Origin: Oncomelania hupensis
Lineage: Eukaryota > Mollusca > Gastropoda > Littorinimorpha > Pomatiopsidae
Length of the DNA: 64,000 bases
NCBI GenBank assembly: GCA_036898135.1
Contig: CM072517.1
Location: forward strand, 68,374,104 to 68,438,103
Direction of reading: 5' to 3'
Position 1 is the stretch's first letter; each line of letters starts with the position of its first letter. A model generated the notes under the pieces. It did no database searches. It had not been told where the DNA came from and worked only from the letters and a program-made list of their open reading frames with translations. The position numbers and the translations under genes were made by a program. This document shows, one piece after another, positions 21,434-31,935 of the stretch.

Positions 21434-21992
21434 CCCCGGAATCGGCGGGGGGGGGTGCGGGTATTCCGGTGCTGGTGGCGAAGCTGGGGGCGATGAGCGA
21501 ATAGTCTTCGCTAGCCGGCGATGCGATCCCTAAATCGCGGCGGTCGCGCTCAAGTTGGAGGAGTGCTTGGCGCCGTTCGAGCTCCCTGTCTTTTCTCTTC
21601 TCTTCGAGTGCCGCGACCCTCTCGTCCTCCTCCTTCTTCCTTGCGGCGGCCCTCTCCTCCTCTGCTATTCTCTCTTTCGCCTCCTCTCTCCTCCGCTGGG
21701 CGGCCCTCTCCTCCTCTGCAAGCTTCTCCTTCGCCTCCTCTCTCCTCCGCTCGGCGGCCCGTTCCTCAGCGGCGAGGCGCTCTTTCTCCTCCTCCTTCTT
21801 CAGTGCCGCTGCTCTTTCTTCCTCCTGCCTCTTCGCATCTCGCTCTTTGGCCCTCTCCTCCCTCTTCACCTTTTCCTCTGCCACGTCAGCCTCCACGTTC
21901 GCCAAGACGTAGTCTTTGAGTTCGGTGCCGGCGAGCCCTAAGCTCTCGCCAATACTCTTGTACTTAAGAGCAAGCTCTCCCCGGTCGGCCAT
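21387..21992 (-). CDS. Coiled-coil Gag N-terminal ORF of element 1
   Basis: 201 residues beginning MADRGELALKYKSIGESLGL, followed by about 110 residues of Glu/Arg/Lys/Ala-rich heptad-like repeats (EERAAERRREEAKEKLAEEE type) that predict a long coiled coil. A hydrophobic/proline tail then overlaps the start of the capsid-PR-IN-RT ORF by 47 bases in another frame. Element 2 has the equivalent coiled coil and capsid in one continuous frame, so the two ORFs here probably form a single Gag. The frame break lies at or near a C9 tract (21447-21455 on the plus strand, G9); one C fewer would put both parts in one frame. It could be a recent indel, a programmed frameshift or a sequencing error. Confidence 0.85.
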   Translation of the reverse strand: MADRGELALKYKSIGESLGLAGTELKDYVLANVEADVAEEKVKREERAKERDAKRQEEERAAALKKEEEKERLAAEERAAERRREEAKEKLAEEERAAQRRREEAKERIAEEERAAARKKEEDERVAALEEKRKDRELERRQALLQLERDRRDLGIASPASEDYSLIAPSFATSTGIPAPPPADSGDELPPGPIRRTGRNN

Positions 21993-22384
21993 GGTAAGAG
22001 AGGTAACTTACCCTGCAAAAGGTCCTAACCGGAATGAGGGGCGCACACGAGGGGTATACTGACGGAAAACAGGGGGGTGGGCTGGATGAGCTACGATGAA
22101 AACTGCAAAGGGGCGAATACAACACAACCACAAAGACAAAATGCAATCAATCAAAAAATCACAAAAAATGAATGCAAGAAAAAAGCCTGTTGAGAGATCA
22201 CCACTCGGGAAAACCAGTGAGGGACCTATGGGGCTATGCTAACTACTACTAGGCCTAGTGGGCTGGGTCCTATCTATACTGGGCTGGGGGGGAAATCTAG
22301 CTAAGTCCTAAGTCTAGTCAAGTTGGGATGGGAGCCTAAGTCTTTTGTCTCGTTGGTTGGAGGGGGAAACCTAAGTCTTCTGGT

Positions 22385-22405
22385 CTCGTCGGGGTCGCCA
22401 AAATT
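22385..22405 (-). promoter_or_regulatory. Primer-binding-site candidate of element 1
   Basis: Immediately downstream of the 5' LTR on the minus strand lies TGGCGACCCCGACGAGACC. It starts with the TGG that pairs with tRNA CCA and sits a few bases from the LTR end. The matching tRNA was not identified. Confidence 0.6.
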
Positions 22406-22407
22406 AA

Positions 22408-24044
22408 TGTCACGAAGAAAGGGATTTGGGGGAAGGGGGTAAGCTCTTAATCTCTAGCGCTGTGTTGTCTCCTTTGATAGACTAACGTGCGATGACATTC
22501 CAGAGATTAAAGCAAGGCCAAATTAATAAGTGATAAATAGAGTAAAGACGAGAAGGAAAAGTAAATGTACTAGTTAAGAAATTCACAGTCAAAGGCCAGT
22601 CAAGGAGATTGCGATTTCTGTAACTATCTACTTTTAATAATTGAAAAGGGAGAGTCTAGGTCAAATTGTTCTATAGTGATTCAATGGCGTGGCGTCTCTA
22701 GTACTGAGTAGTCCGGGGATATTCGGGAAAGTCAATCTTATGGGTACTAGAGCTATCGTAGACTGATCACATCACAGGGTGAGAGAGTATCTGTATGGGG
22801 GCCAGAGTTTCTGTGATAATCTGGCGAGAGGGGGGTCTCTCAGGCTTAGGCACTTAGCTGTGGACTGCAGTGCGGCGATTTGTCCAGGATCCTCTGGATG
22901 GCTTGCCAGTGATGGTGCAAGCGTGGTTGGAAAGATGCAGGTCAGTGGTCACGCGGGGATGACTCACGGATCACGAGTGCTAGTGGTGTTGTTGTGTTGT
23001 GGTACAGGCGTTGAACTTGGCTTACGTGGCTAGCCGGTTCAGAAATTGCGAAGTCCCAAATCACGCGTCTCATTGACCTCCCGGGTTGTTGGGGGCCTGC
23101 AGCGGGTCAGCGATTGGGAGATGATACCAGTCCGGGGCGATGCGTCCGGCACAGGAACCCGTCTGCAACGTGTACAGACGCTGTATCAGCTGGGGATAGG
23201 GATAATGCGGATTCCGGGCCTGTTGTACAGTCACCCTTCTCAGAATTCAAATTGGTGTGACCGGTCAAGAGTTGAATCAGTGCACATACCAACAGTCAAA
23301 CAATGCTACTAGATTTACTGGGCCAAAGTGGAGGTTACTGGCAGCCACTAGTAAAAGTACATTCGGCGCATTTAGGATGGGGATGGCAACAGGGCAAATA
23401 TTTATACATCGGGAGGCATGGGGGAAAGCAATAATAGGGGTACAGGACAAATGGGTTGTAGGTCTGGGCCGTACTTGGGATTCTAATCTATATGGAGGGG
23501 GTAGCATGGCATGGGATATTTATACATGGGGCAACGGAGTATACAAGCATAAATTCAACCACGTCATGAATGATGTACAAGGTAGAAAGTATGTGCAAGG
23601 GAGAAAACACAAGTCATAGCAGTACATCAAAGCAAAATTATAAACATGGACATACATACTGACAGGACGCATGAACATGACGGCGAACGACAGGTGATGG
23701 GGTTGCTATATGACAACGAGTAAATTCCCTCTCTTACCTTGGTTTAAGACGGGTGGAAGCACAAGGATACTGACGAAACTCAGAGGTCGCTCGGTGATGG
23801 CGGCGTGGATTCGAACAGGTTGTGACTTCGAGGCAGGGAAGTTAGCATCTGACACTAAGCCTTGGTCAGTAGCAGACTTTAAGGCGATCCTGGGGGCGGG
23901 GCTTAAGAGACTGTGCGAGCCTGCTAGGTAGTGATGGCTGGTCAAGAGGAATGATGGCTGGTTTGAAGCGATCGTCGCTGGCTGTGCGGGGTGGTCGAAT
24001 GGTTGCAGCCGGGCCTCAGGGGTGCAATTGTCCGCCTCGTCACA
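22408..24044 (-). repeat. 5' LTR of element 1
   Basis: Second copy of the 1637-bp LTR, carrying the element's promoter by position. Both LTRs contain the same short spurious open frames, which I left out. Confidence 0.93.
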
Positions 24045-24087
<43 letters not shown>

Positions 24088-24102
24088 ATAATAATAATAA
24101 TA
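24045..24102. repeat. (ACT)n-(AAT)n microsatellite, right side of element 1
   Basis: Continuation of the CTA tract interrupted by element 1, grading into AAT. Confidence 0.9.
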
Positions 24103-24172
24103 CCGGATGCTATATACCAAATCAGCAATCCTTCAGGCTCAAAGCGCGGTGATCTGTACCAACATACACGGA

Positions 24173-24596
24173 GAGGCACGGTTTTGTAATGGTAGAGCTT
24201 TGGCTTTCGGATCTGAAGGTCCCGGGTTCGAGCCCTGGCCGGGCCATTGTGTTGTGTCCCTGGGAAAGACACTTTACTCCCGTTTTCCTACTCCTTCGGA
24301 TGAGAGTATAAACCGAGGTGTAGTCTGTGTGTCGCATGCATTCCATAATAACGGACTTTAAAGATCCTGACGTTCATGTCCTAGACGGGTGAGTGCCGGT
24401 AACAAGAACACACCCAGCATGCCCTTGGTCCTTCTTCCCCATCTCTGGATGCCCAGGATTGTGCTCAGTTGTCCGGGCGTCAGACCATGCGCCCAAAGAC
24501 TGCGGGTGGGCGTCTCGGGCAGTTTGTGTTAGATCCTGTATCGGCCAGCGCTTTGAGCGGCTCTTGAGTTGGTAACGCGCTATATTTTTTTTTAAA
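24173..24596 (+). mobile_element. tRNA-SINE family A, near full-length
   Basis: The tRNA-like head has a degenerate A box (GTAATGGTAGAGC) and a perfect B box (GGTTCGAGCCC at about 24225-24235). It is followed by the family body (GGGAAAGACACTTTACTCCC, CCTAGACGGGTGAGTGCCGG, CCCAGCATGC, GTATCGGCCAGCGC) and the 3' motif GCGCTATATT with a T-run. The PGLEPGTFRS peptide encoded on the opposite strand of the B-box region is a well-known SINE artefact. Confidence 0.85.
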
Positions 24597-24720
24597 GTGA
24601 ATAAAATACAAGCACACCTCTTTCACTCTCTCACGCACTCAACAAACACATATTTATCACTCAAGCATGCGGTGTTTCCAGTTCCTTTGCTCTCTAATTT
24701 AATCGTGTTATCACTGCAGC

Positions 24721-25217
24721 GAGACACGCTCCCTTGTCATCTCCATCTTCCTATATGCTTGCCAAACATGGACCCTCACAGCAGATCTCCAACGAAGAAT
24801 ACAAAGCATGGAGATGAGGTGCTACAGAAGACTTCTGGGCATTTTCTATACCCAGCACATCACCAACGACGAAGTCCGACAGGCCATCACACAAGCCATT
24901 GGACAACACGATGACCTGCTCACAGTGGTGAAAAACTCCGATGGTATGGCCACGTCACCAGATCATCAGGTCTTGCAAAGACCATCCTGCAAGGCATAGT
25001 GCTAGGAGGTAGAAGAAGAGGGAGAGCGAAAAAGAGGTGGGAGGACAACATTCGAGAATGGACTGGTTTGACACTGAGTGAAACAATCAGGGTTGCTGAG
25101 GACATGGAAAGATGGAGTACGCTGGTTAAACGATCATCTGTGGTGCCCCTACGACCTCCGAGTTATGGGATTGGAAAGGATATGATAGGATAGGATAGGA
25201 TAGGATAGGAGACACGC
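24721..25217 (+). mobile_element. RTE-like LINE C-terminal fragment with 9-bp duplication
   Basis: The plus-strand copy starts within the RT C-terminal region (SLVISIFLYAC in the appropriate frame) and runs to the GGATA tail (five or so units, 25185-25208). GAGACACGC occurs at 24721-24729 and 25209-25217; the first two bases may belong to the tail. A frame break occurs soon after the LLTVVKN motif near 24935, so the fragment is not coding. Confidence 0.8.
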
Positions 25218-25304
25218 AATACGAACAACTGAGCCAGTTCAATTAGAGTCCCTGGACCACTGAACCAGTGAAACACCTCTTCCTAGTTAAATGAGAGACG
25301 TGGC

Positions 25305-25700
25305 GACAGAGGCACAGGAACAGAAGTGATTACTTAAACATGGCTGCTGATAACATCCTTCATTACACCACAGAGCTACATATTCCGACCTCCAACTAGC
25401 TTTCGTTCCATACAATTTTAACATTGTAACATTCTGCAGTCTTCGTTTATACATTTCTATCATTGTATATCCTTTTGCAGGTGTTTTTAACTGTATATTA
25501 ATGTAAACAAGATGGCAAGCCATTCAATTGTATTTCCAGACACTCAAACTCGTAGCCGAAAAATAAACATTTGCGGTATAGTGACTCGGCTTTATCATAA
25601 CGAAACAAAAGGAACACATGGAATGATAGGCCACTATCATAGCCAATTCTATCCTATCCCGTAACTCGAAGGTCGTTGGGGCACCACAGATGATCGTTTA
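25305..25700. repeat. Duplicated RTE-plus-flank segment, copy 1
   Basis: About 345 bp of non-LINE sequence plus the RTE 3' end. It aligns from GACAGAGGCACAGGAACAGA to GATCGTTTA with 28896-29307, in the same orientation and about 3.6 kb apart. Confidence 0.85.
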
Positions 25701-26650
25701 ACCAGCGTACTCCATCTTTCTCTGTCTTCAGCAACCCTGATGGTTTCGCTCAGTGTCAAGCCAGTCCATTCTCGAATGTTGTCCTCCCACATCTTTTTAT
25801 GTCTCCCTCTTCTTAAGCCTCTTTGCACCGTGCCTTCCAGGATGGCCTTTGCAAGGCCTAATGCTCTGGTGACGTAGCAATGCCATCGTAGTTTCCGTTT
25901 CTTCACCACTGTGAGCATGTCATGCAGAATTCTGCAGCTCGATTGGTCACAAAAAGTCGTAAATCAGTCCATATCACCCCCATTCTTGAGCAACTCCATT
26001 GGCTTCCTGTCCACAAACGCATTAAACACAAACTGCTTTCAGTTGCCTATCGCGCAGTTAAAGAGCACACTCCTGAATACCTGTTCGAACTTCTGAATGT
26101 GTACGAACCATCTCGCAGCCTCCGCTCAGCTTCCAAGTCTTTATTTGTTGTTCCTGGGCACAAGCAGTGTAGGACTAAGAGGTATGGCCAGAGGTCTTTC
26201 AGATACACTGCACCGGTCTGGTGGAATGCTCTTCCAGAAGGCATAAAGAGAGCAGACTCTGTCGGTGCATTTCGCAGAAACTTGAAAACACATTTCTTCT
26301 CTTCTTGCTAATCTGAATGTATAATTATCTGATCTCATCCCAATTTCATAAGTCACTGCGTGAAAGTATTGCATAAATGTTAATTGACTGGTCTGCCTGG
26401 TAGAATGTGTTGAGCGATAGTGAAGAAGTTAAAATGTTAAGTTATGATGTATGCACCTTTCCCGCCACTGTCTGTGTGTGTGTGTGTGTGTGTTTATCCA
26501 CCTCCCTCCCACCAGCGCTGCGATCATGCCCGTCGGCGTGGAGATATTTACGCGCTTTATAAATTATTAATTCATTCATTCATGTCATCATGTTGTCCAA
26601 TGGCTTGTGTGTCGTTGGTGATGTGCTGGGAATAGGAATAGGAAATGCCC
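25650..26650 (-). mobile_element. RTE-like LINE 3' fragment, split by an L2-like LINE
   Basis: The minus-strand RTE sequence occupies 25650-25923 and resumes at 26589 to about 26650 (ATGTTGTCCAATGGCTTGTG, GATGTGCTGGGAATAGGAA). The missing middle is the L2-like fragment. The GGATA tail is at about 25647-25660. The portion at 25649-25918 still reads as GRRRGRPKK-like C-terminal sequence with changes. Confidence 0.85.
25916..26588 (+). mobile_element. L2/CR1-like LINE 3' fragment with 8-bp duplication
   Basis: The insertion (25924-26580) is flanked by CATGTCAT at 25916-25923 and 26581-26588. It encodes the last about 128 residues of an L2/CR1-type ORF2 (QNSAARLV, HITPILEQLHWLPV, PSRSLRSASK, FRYTAPVWWNALP), ending at the stop near 26309. 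A 3' UTR follows, containing a TG run and ending GCGCTTTATAAATTATTAAT, then (TTCA)n. The reverse transcriptase and endonuclease regions are absent. The fragment landed inside an older RTE fragment, so it is younger. Confidence 0.87.
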
Positions 26651-26927
26651 TTAGAGGTCAGGCCACTGTCTGAACAATTTACAAGGAAAAAAAATCGCAA
26701 ACAAAATCGGAGCAGCCAATGTTTAAATACCAGTGCAAAACGCGTGTAGAAAAGGTAAAAGCACAATGACCTTGACCTTAGAGAAAGTACAACTATGAAT
26801 GATCTAACTTGCTTAGCAGTAGTGGATGTATCCGTAAAGTTAAAAATGATGAATTTCGGGTCAGTTATTATTGAGATAGCGCAACAAGTGTGTTTTGAAC
26901 GAACAAACAAAAGAGTGACCGTCAACC
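26651..26927. other. Non-coding stretch, nothing recognised
   Basis: No repeat or coding signal identified. Confidence 0.4.
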
Positions 26928-27147
26928 GGACACTACATTACATGGTTATTGGACAACTGGACATTACATGACATGGTTATTGGACAACTGGACATTACAT
27001 TACATGGTTATTGCACAACTGGACATTACATGACATGGTTATTGGACAACTGGACATTACATTACATGGTTATTGGACAACTGGACATTACATTACATGG
27101 TTATTGGACAACTGGACATTACATTACATGGTTATTGGACAGCTGGA
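26928..27147. repeat. 31-bp minisatellite, seven units
   Basis: The motif ATGGTTATTGGACAACTGGA recurs at 26942, 26973, 27004, 27035, 27066, 27097 and 27128, with minor variants (ACATGACATG versus ACATTACATG). The resulting 71-codon frame is a repeat artefact. Confidence 0.92.
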
Positions 27148-28727
27148 CAGCCACTGAAGGATGACCCATGATTTGAAGTAGCGGTATACCAAACCCCCTC
27201 CTTTCCCCTCCCCCCCCCCCTCCTTCGCTGTAGCCGTTTTTCAGATATTGAGCAAAACGTGTTTAGCAACAAAATGACTCCAGTCACCTTGACCTTTGCG
27301 GTGGAGTTCAAATGATGGCCCGGCAGGCAGAACACTAATGTTGGTAATGGGTTATTTTTAATATGAAATTTGGACAAAATCAGTTTAGTAGTTCTTGCAT
27401 GAAATGTGGCTTCCAACTGCTTGACTCGTTCTGGTTCCCCTCCCATCTATTTGAGAGTATTTCCAAGAATGCCTGGAAACAATAAGGCACATTGTAGCAT
27501 CCTTGTTTATGCTTTTAGCTTTCACTCTGCGTTGCTGAGACTGGTCGAGGCTTACCGTCACTTGTCCACTGATAGGATAGGTGAGCGTTTGTCTCGGTGT
27601 CTCAGCTACGCAGTGTACTTCGCTTGCGTTCAATGGCCTTACTTACGCGTGGTGTTTTGATTACTACTACTGTGCAACAAGACCTGTCTCACGGACAAAG
27701 TTCGTCTTCACCTAGGCCTAGGCAGCACAGAATGGGAGATAGATACTTTGTATTTTGACCTTTATTGCAGGATCGAAGATAGCACCCAATTAAGATCATA
27801 TCCAGGATGCCGTTGTTTAACTCCGGTTCCGCTGTCATAGGCCACACAGTCACACCCTAAAGTTTTGTTTATCTCTCGTCTTCACCTTGGTCCTTCTATA
27901 CTCTTCTGCTTTAACTTAAGTCTGACCAAGCCTTTGCCAGCAGTCACTATTTTAGGACTATAGTACTGCAGTGACTTGCTGGATGAGCAAAGGACAATAT
28001 TAGACGCATATAAGTTGAGGCCTTCCTAGCGGGTAGGGGTGTAATAGATTAAAGTTTCCAAAGACAAGGGCATATTATAGGAGACGATCCCTACGGGGAG
28101 CTGATCATCCTGCTTTATACCTCCGTAATCACGCCTTACTTCCGTTCACCCCCCCCCCCCCTTTTTTTTCCCCTCTTCACTCATCATTCTGCCATTCATC
28201 TGGCTGGTGTTTGAAATCATCTCAGCCCACTAACTGTGTTTGTCCGGTAAAACCCATTTGTTACTAGCCATCAGACGTCTTTCTGATAGCGTTGGATGTG
28301 TCTCGCCTAGGAGAAAACTGCGCTAGACCAACTGTATTAGCAACAGCGGCAGATGACCTTGGCACTAGCGTTATTACGTTGCTTGGCATTGGACCAGTCT
28401 TCTTTCTTCATCCGAGCTAAAAAAAACAAACAAAAAAAACGTCTGAGATAAATATCTATGAAACGTAACTTGACACGCAGAAAAAAGTTAAGCCGTTGGT
28501 ACACGTGCCAACTATTGAGCATTGAAAGCCCGTCGACACCTACAAATTAATACCTTAGAGGTCAGGATAAGATGAGGAGGATGAATTTTGTAGCGCCATT
28601 CTCCAAAGAGCTATGCTCATTGCGCCAGCTAGCTCCCATAAAACAATTCCGTAAAAGCTAGGTGAGGGAACAAAAGCAAATCATAAGTCAGAATAGCTCA
28701 TGGCTAATTGATCTCTTACGATTTTGA

Positions 28728-28730
<3 letters not shown>
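27148..28730. other. Unique-looking non-coding stretch
   Basis: About 1.6 kb without recognised mobile-element motifs. C-runs occur at about 27209 and 28150. Short frames of 80-104 codons (for example at 27132-27446 minus and 27406-27660 plus) have no recognisable domains and are not called. Confidence 0.45.
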
Positions 28731-28789
<59 letters not shown>

Positions 28790-28790
28790 G

Positions 28791-28843
<53 letters not shown>
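28731..28843. repeat. (GACA)n-(GA)n microsatellite
   Basis: About 14 GACA units bounded by GA runs. Confidence 0.92.
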
Positions 28844-28846
<3 letters not shown>

Positions 28847-28895
28847 ACGTGCACTCTGCAGAAGTAAAGCAGTGGTAGAATCTAGTTTCATCGTT

Positions 28896-29307
28896 GACAG
28901 AGGCACAGGAACAGAAGTGATTATTTTAAACGTGGCTGCTGATAACATCGTTCATTACACAACAGAGCTACATATACTGACCTCCAACTAGCTTTCGTTC
29001 CATACAACTTTAACGTTGTATCATCTGCAGTCTGCAGTCTTCGTTTAAACATTTCTATCATTTTACATCCTATGGCGGGTGTTTTAACTCTATATTAATT
29101 TAAACAAGATGGCAAGCCTTTCAAATGTATTTTCAGACACTCAAACTCGTAGCCGTAAAATAAACATTTGGGGTGTAGTGTCTCGGCTTTATCGTAACGA
29201 AAGAAAAGAAACACCTGGAATGATAGGCCACTATTCTATCCTATCTTATCCTATCCTATCCTATTCCGTAACTCGAAGGTCGTTGGGTCACCACAGATGA
29301 TCGTTTA
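28896..29307. repeat. Duplicated RTE-plus-flank segment, copy 2
   Basis: Second copy of 25305-25700, holding only about 70 bp of RTE 3' end plus the tail (with more GGATA units) and the same 340-bp 3' flank. Read on the minus strand, it has the structure of a 5'-truncated LINE followed by transduced 3' sequence. Confidence 0.85.
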
Positions 29308-29310
29308 ATT

Positions 29311-29485
29311 GAGAGAGAAGGGAGAGAGAGATATATAAATTTTTGGAGAGAGAGAGAGATGTTATTGTAGAGAGAGTTGTGATTTGTGTGTGCGCGTATG
29401 TGTGTGAGAGAGATGTGTTTTTAGAAAGAAAGAGAGATGTGATTTTACAGAAAGAGAGAGTTGTGATTTAGGAAAGAGACAGAGT

Positions 29486-29549
<64 letters not shown>

Positions 29550-29669
29550 TGTGATTTGTGTGTGTGCGTATGTGTGTGTGAGAGAGAGAAATGTTTTTAG
29601 AAAGAAAGAGAGCTGTGATTTTACAGAAAGAGAGAGTTGTGATTTAGGAAAGAGACAGAGTTGTGATTT

Positions 29670-29747
<78 letters not shown>

Positions 29748-29755
29748 TGATGCGA
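29311..29755. repeat. GA-rich satellite with a roughly 175-bp duplication
   Basis: GA runs are interspersed with TTGTGATTT and TGTGTGTGCG motifs. A block from GTGATTTGTGTGTG through TTTAGGAAAGAGACAGAGTTG is present twice (about 29375-29490 and 29550-29665). Open frames here are low-complexity. Confidence 0.85.
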
Positions 29756-30504
29756 TGTGATTTTTTTAAGAGATAGAGAGTTGTGATTTCAGAGAAAGAG
29801 AGGGGTGAGCGGTGTGAATAAGAGGTTAAAAGTCAATGTTCAGATATTGCCTGCCTATCTTTAAAGATTTGTAAAGCCAACACACATTTTCTAAGAAAGC
29901 CGTGACGGAATCCTATACGTGTATCCTCCAACAAACAATAAATGCCAAAAACAAGTATTCGTGTGTGACGTTGGTCTCGTTTGACCTCACTACAGAGGAA
30001 GGGGAGCCGAGGTTAAGAGTCAGCGCGCGATAAGAATGCTCCGATCGAACTCCAAGACGTGACTAGGCATAAGTTGTGACCTGCACGCTCTCGAGCCTTG
30101 GGTAGGAGTGAGCGTTGGAGGGAGGATAGGGGTGGCAAGAACGAGGGCAAGGATGGGATAGGAGAAGGGGGGCAAACGGCAAAGGAAGTAAGGAATTAGA
30201 TCGTGAGTGAAAATGGGGGACAGAGCAGCATGAAGAGAGAGGGAAGAAGAGGAAGGAGAGAGAGACAGAGAGAGGGGTATTTGGTCTGGTGGGGTGGGTG
30301 AGGAGAGGAGGATCCCAAAGGAATGCAGTTGAGTTAAAGGGCCGATTAAGATGAAACGTAAATCGAAACTATGGAGCTAATAAACCCAAAATAGAGTATG
30401 TGGTTCTGTTTATGGATAGCAGCGAGAAAAAAAAGAGGGACACGGCCTTTACAAAGCTGGCCGTGATAAAGAGGAGGACACAAATCTATTTATTTCTCTC
30501 TCAC

Positions 30505-30507
<3 letters not shown>
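29756..30507. other. Non-coding stretch
   Basis: G/A-rich in the part at 30110-30310; otherwise nothing recognised. Confidence 0.4.
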
Positions 30508-30593
<86 letters not shown>

Positions 30594-30603
30594 GCGCGCG
30601 CGA
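30508..30603. repeat. (TC)n microsatellite
   Basis: About 40 TC units ending in a short GC run. Confidence 0.95.
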
Positions 30604-31215
30604 CCGAAAGTTTACGAGAACGTTTTCATCTCTGCATTCCAATACAGCTGTTTATACTCGACCTAATCAAAATTCTTGTGTTTGTTATTATCACTGTCAG
30701 CAAGGTTAATGCCCACTAGAATGACAATCAGAATGAAGTTTTCACATACCATGGCGACCATGTTTAATCAGCAAAACATTAACACAATAATTTTGGGTGG
30801 CACACAGGGACACAACAGGGAACTTCGAACAAAAAACGAACTCTTTTCAAAAGTATAGTTATTTTTTAAATGACTAAATTCCTTAGTTTCGTGTCTTTTA
30901 ATAGCAACAGCTAGCCAACATTCTGGAGCTAAAAATAGCATCTACAAAAGCCGGTAAGAGACAGAACCCGTCAAAACAAGTTGCTCGTAAGGTGTTTCGT
31001 TTTAGGTTGATAAAATAGACCCTACCTTACCCCACACACCAAAGACGCATTCTTCAAGCCGCGTGGTTTACTCAGAAATAGGGTCAAAGGTCACTCGGCT
31101 ATGGTATCGAGGTATCGTTAAAACAAGAGACTTCACTCCCTGTCATAACCGAAATTTGAAAACTCAAATTTTAGCGGTTGGTTTGAGCAATGAAAGGTCC
31201 ACTTTATCACTGTTT
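30604..31215. other. Unique-looking non-coding stretch
   Basis: No gene or repeat recognised. Confidence 0.4.
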
Positions 31216-31533
31216 TATGTAGCAGGTGTGTCGGATAGCGCAGTGGTTGGAGCACTCGCTACTGTGTCGCAAGTTAAGCACCCTCCGGTGCGGTTAGCAC
31301 TTGGATGGGTGACCGCAAAACCGTGACACGACAAATAACAACGCCCCCAGTTGACTCAACTGTGACTGAGTACCTACTCTCTTAAGGGTGGGGAAGGTAA
31401 AGCAGCGAGGGAGAGAGATGGGCTCACCCTCATTACGCTGGCCCAAGATAAGTGTGATCTCCAACGTCACGCTCCCCTACGGCCACAAGGCTATGGGACC
31501 ACCTTTACCTTTACCTTTAACTATGTAGCAGGT
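31216..31533 (+). mobile_element. 5S rRNA-derived SINE with tRNA-like leader, copy 2
   Basis: The element (31228-31521) is flanked by perfect 12-bp duplications, TATGTAGCAGGT, at 31216-31227 and 31522-31533. It begins with a tRNA A-box-like leader (GGATAGCGCAGTGGTTGGAG). A 5S rRNA internal promoter segment follows: AAGTTAAGCA at 31271-31280 and CGGTTAGCACTTGGATGGGT, then GACC, at 31291-31314. The body ends GGGACCA and a (CCTTTA)n tail. The 5S part resembles the region that binds TFIIIA, so Pol III transcription is the likely mode (inference). Confidence 0.88.
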
Positions 31534-31782
31534 CTAACAATGCGAACTTTAGGGTTAACCGGTGTCGCCAAAAGTGAACAAAGCCTTCAACTTGGGGCCT
31601 TTTAATGAACATTACTGACACACCGCGTAGCCGAGAGTAGACGACTCCCTCCGTCGGCAGTAGAATGTCAGCGACGAAGTGTGCAATACAGCACGCTATT
31701 TTCCTTGGCACTCAACGCTTCTGTTTGATCTAATGTTTCGCCCTCAGAATGACAATAAATAAATATATCTTCATGAACTGAG
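31534..31782. other. Short non-coding stretch
   Basis: Nothing recognised. Confidence 0.4.
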
Positions 31783-31935
31783 TTGTTCTTGATATAGAGC
31801 GCTTCATTCTCAACTCAAAGAGCTGGTCAAGGCGCTAGACCCCAAATCAGGATGGAACTCTAAGCTGCGCGAGACCTCAACTCAAAGCTTCAAGTGCACT
31901 GTCAAGCGCCTTGGACAGCTGAGCGACCATGAATG
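31783..31935 (-). mobile_element. Diverged tRNA-SINE 3' fragment
   Basis: On the minus strand the sequence ends GAAGCGCTCTATATCAAG and contains a GCGCCTTGACCAGCTCTTTG-like block, matching the SINE family A 3' end at reduced identity. No head is present. Confidence 0.45.

Larger units (their letters stand above)
15612..24044 (-). mobile_element. Ty3/Gypsy element 1 (Gmr1-type), complete
   Basis: The element is 8433 bp and reads on the minus strand. It has two 1637-bp LTRs in which I found no difference by eye, a polypurine tract, a primer-binding-site candidate, a coiled-coil gag-start ORF and one 1331-codon ORF. The ORF order is capsid, zinc knuckle, protease, integrase, reverse transcriptase, RNase H. 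Integrase ahead of RT is the Copia-like order known within Ty3/Gypsy from the Gmr1 group. Matching LTRs and the long open ORF indicate a recent insertion. A one-base frame offset at a C9 tract separates the two ORFs. The element lies in a CTA microsatellite, so its 5-bp duplication cannot be read. Confidence 0.93.

Noticed and set aside
26928..27147. CRISPR-like array
   Set aside because: The units are contiguous without spacers and the sequence is eukaryotic; it is a minisatellite.
26949..27164. 71-codon frame with repeated GHYMTWLLDNWT-like motif
   Set aside because: It derives from the 31-bp tandem repeat.
31228..31330. 5S rRNA gene
   Set aside because: Only the internal control region is 5S-like. 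The ends differ, and target duplications mark it as a SINE.
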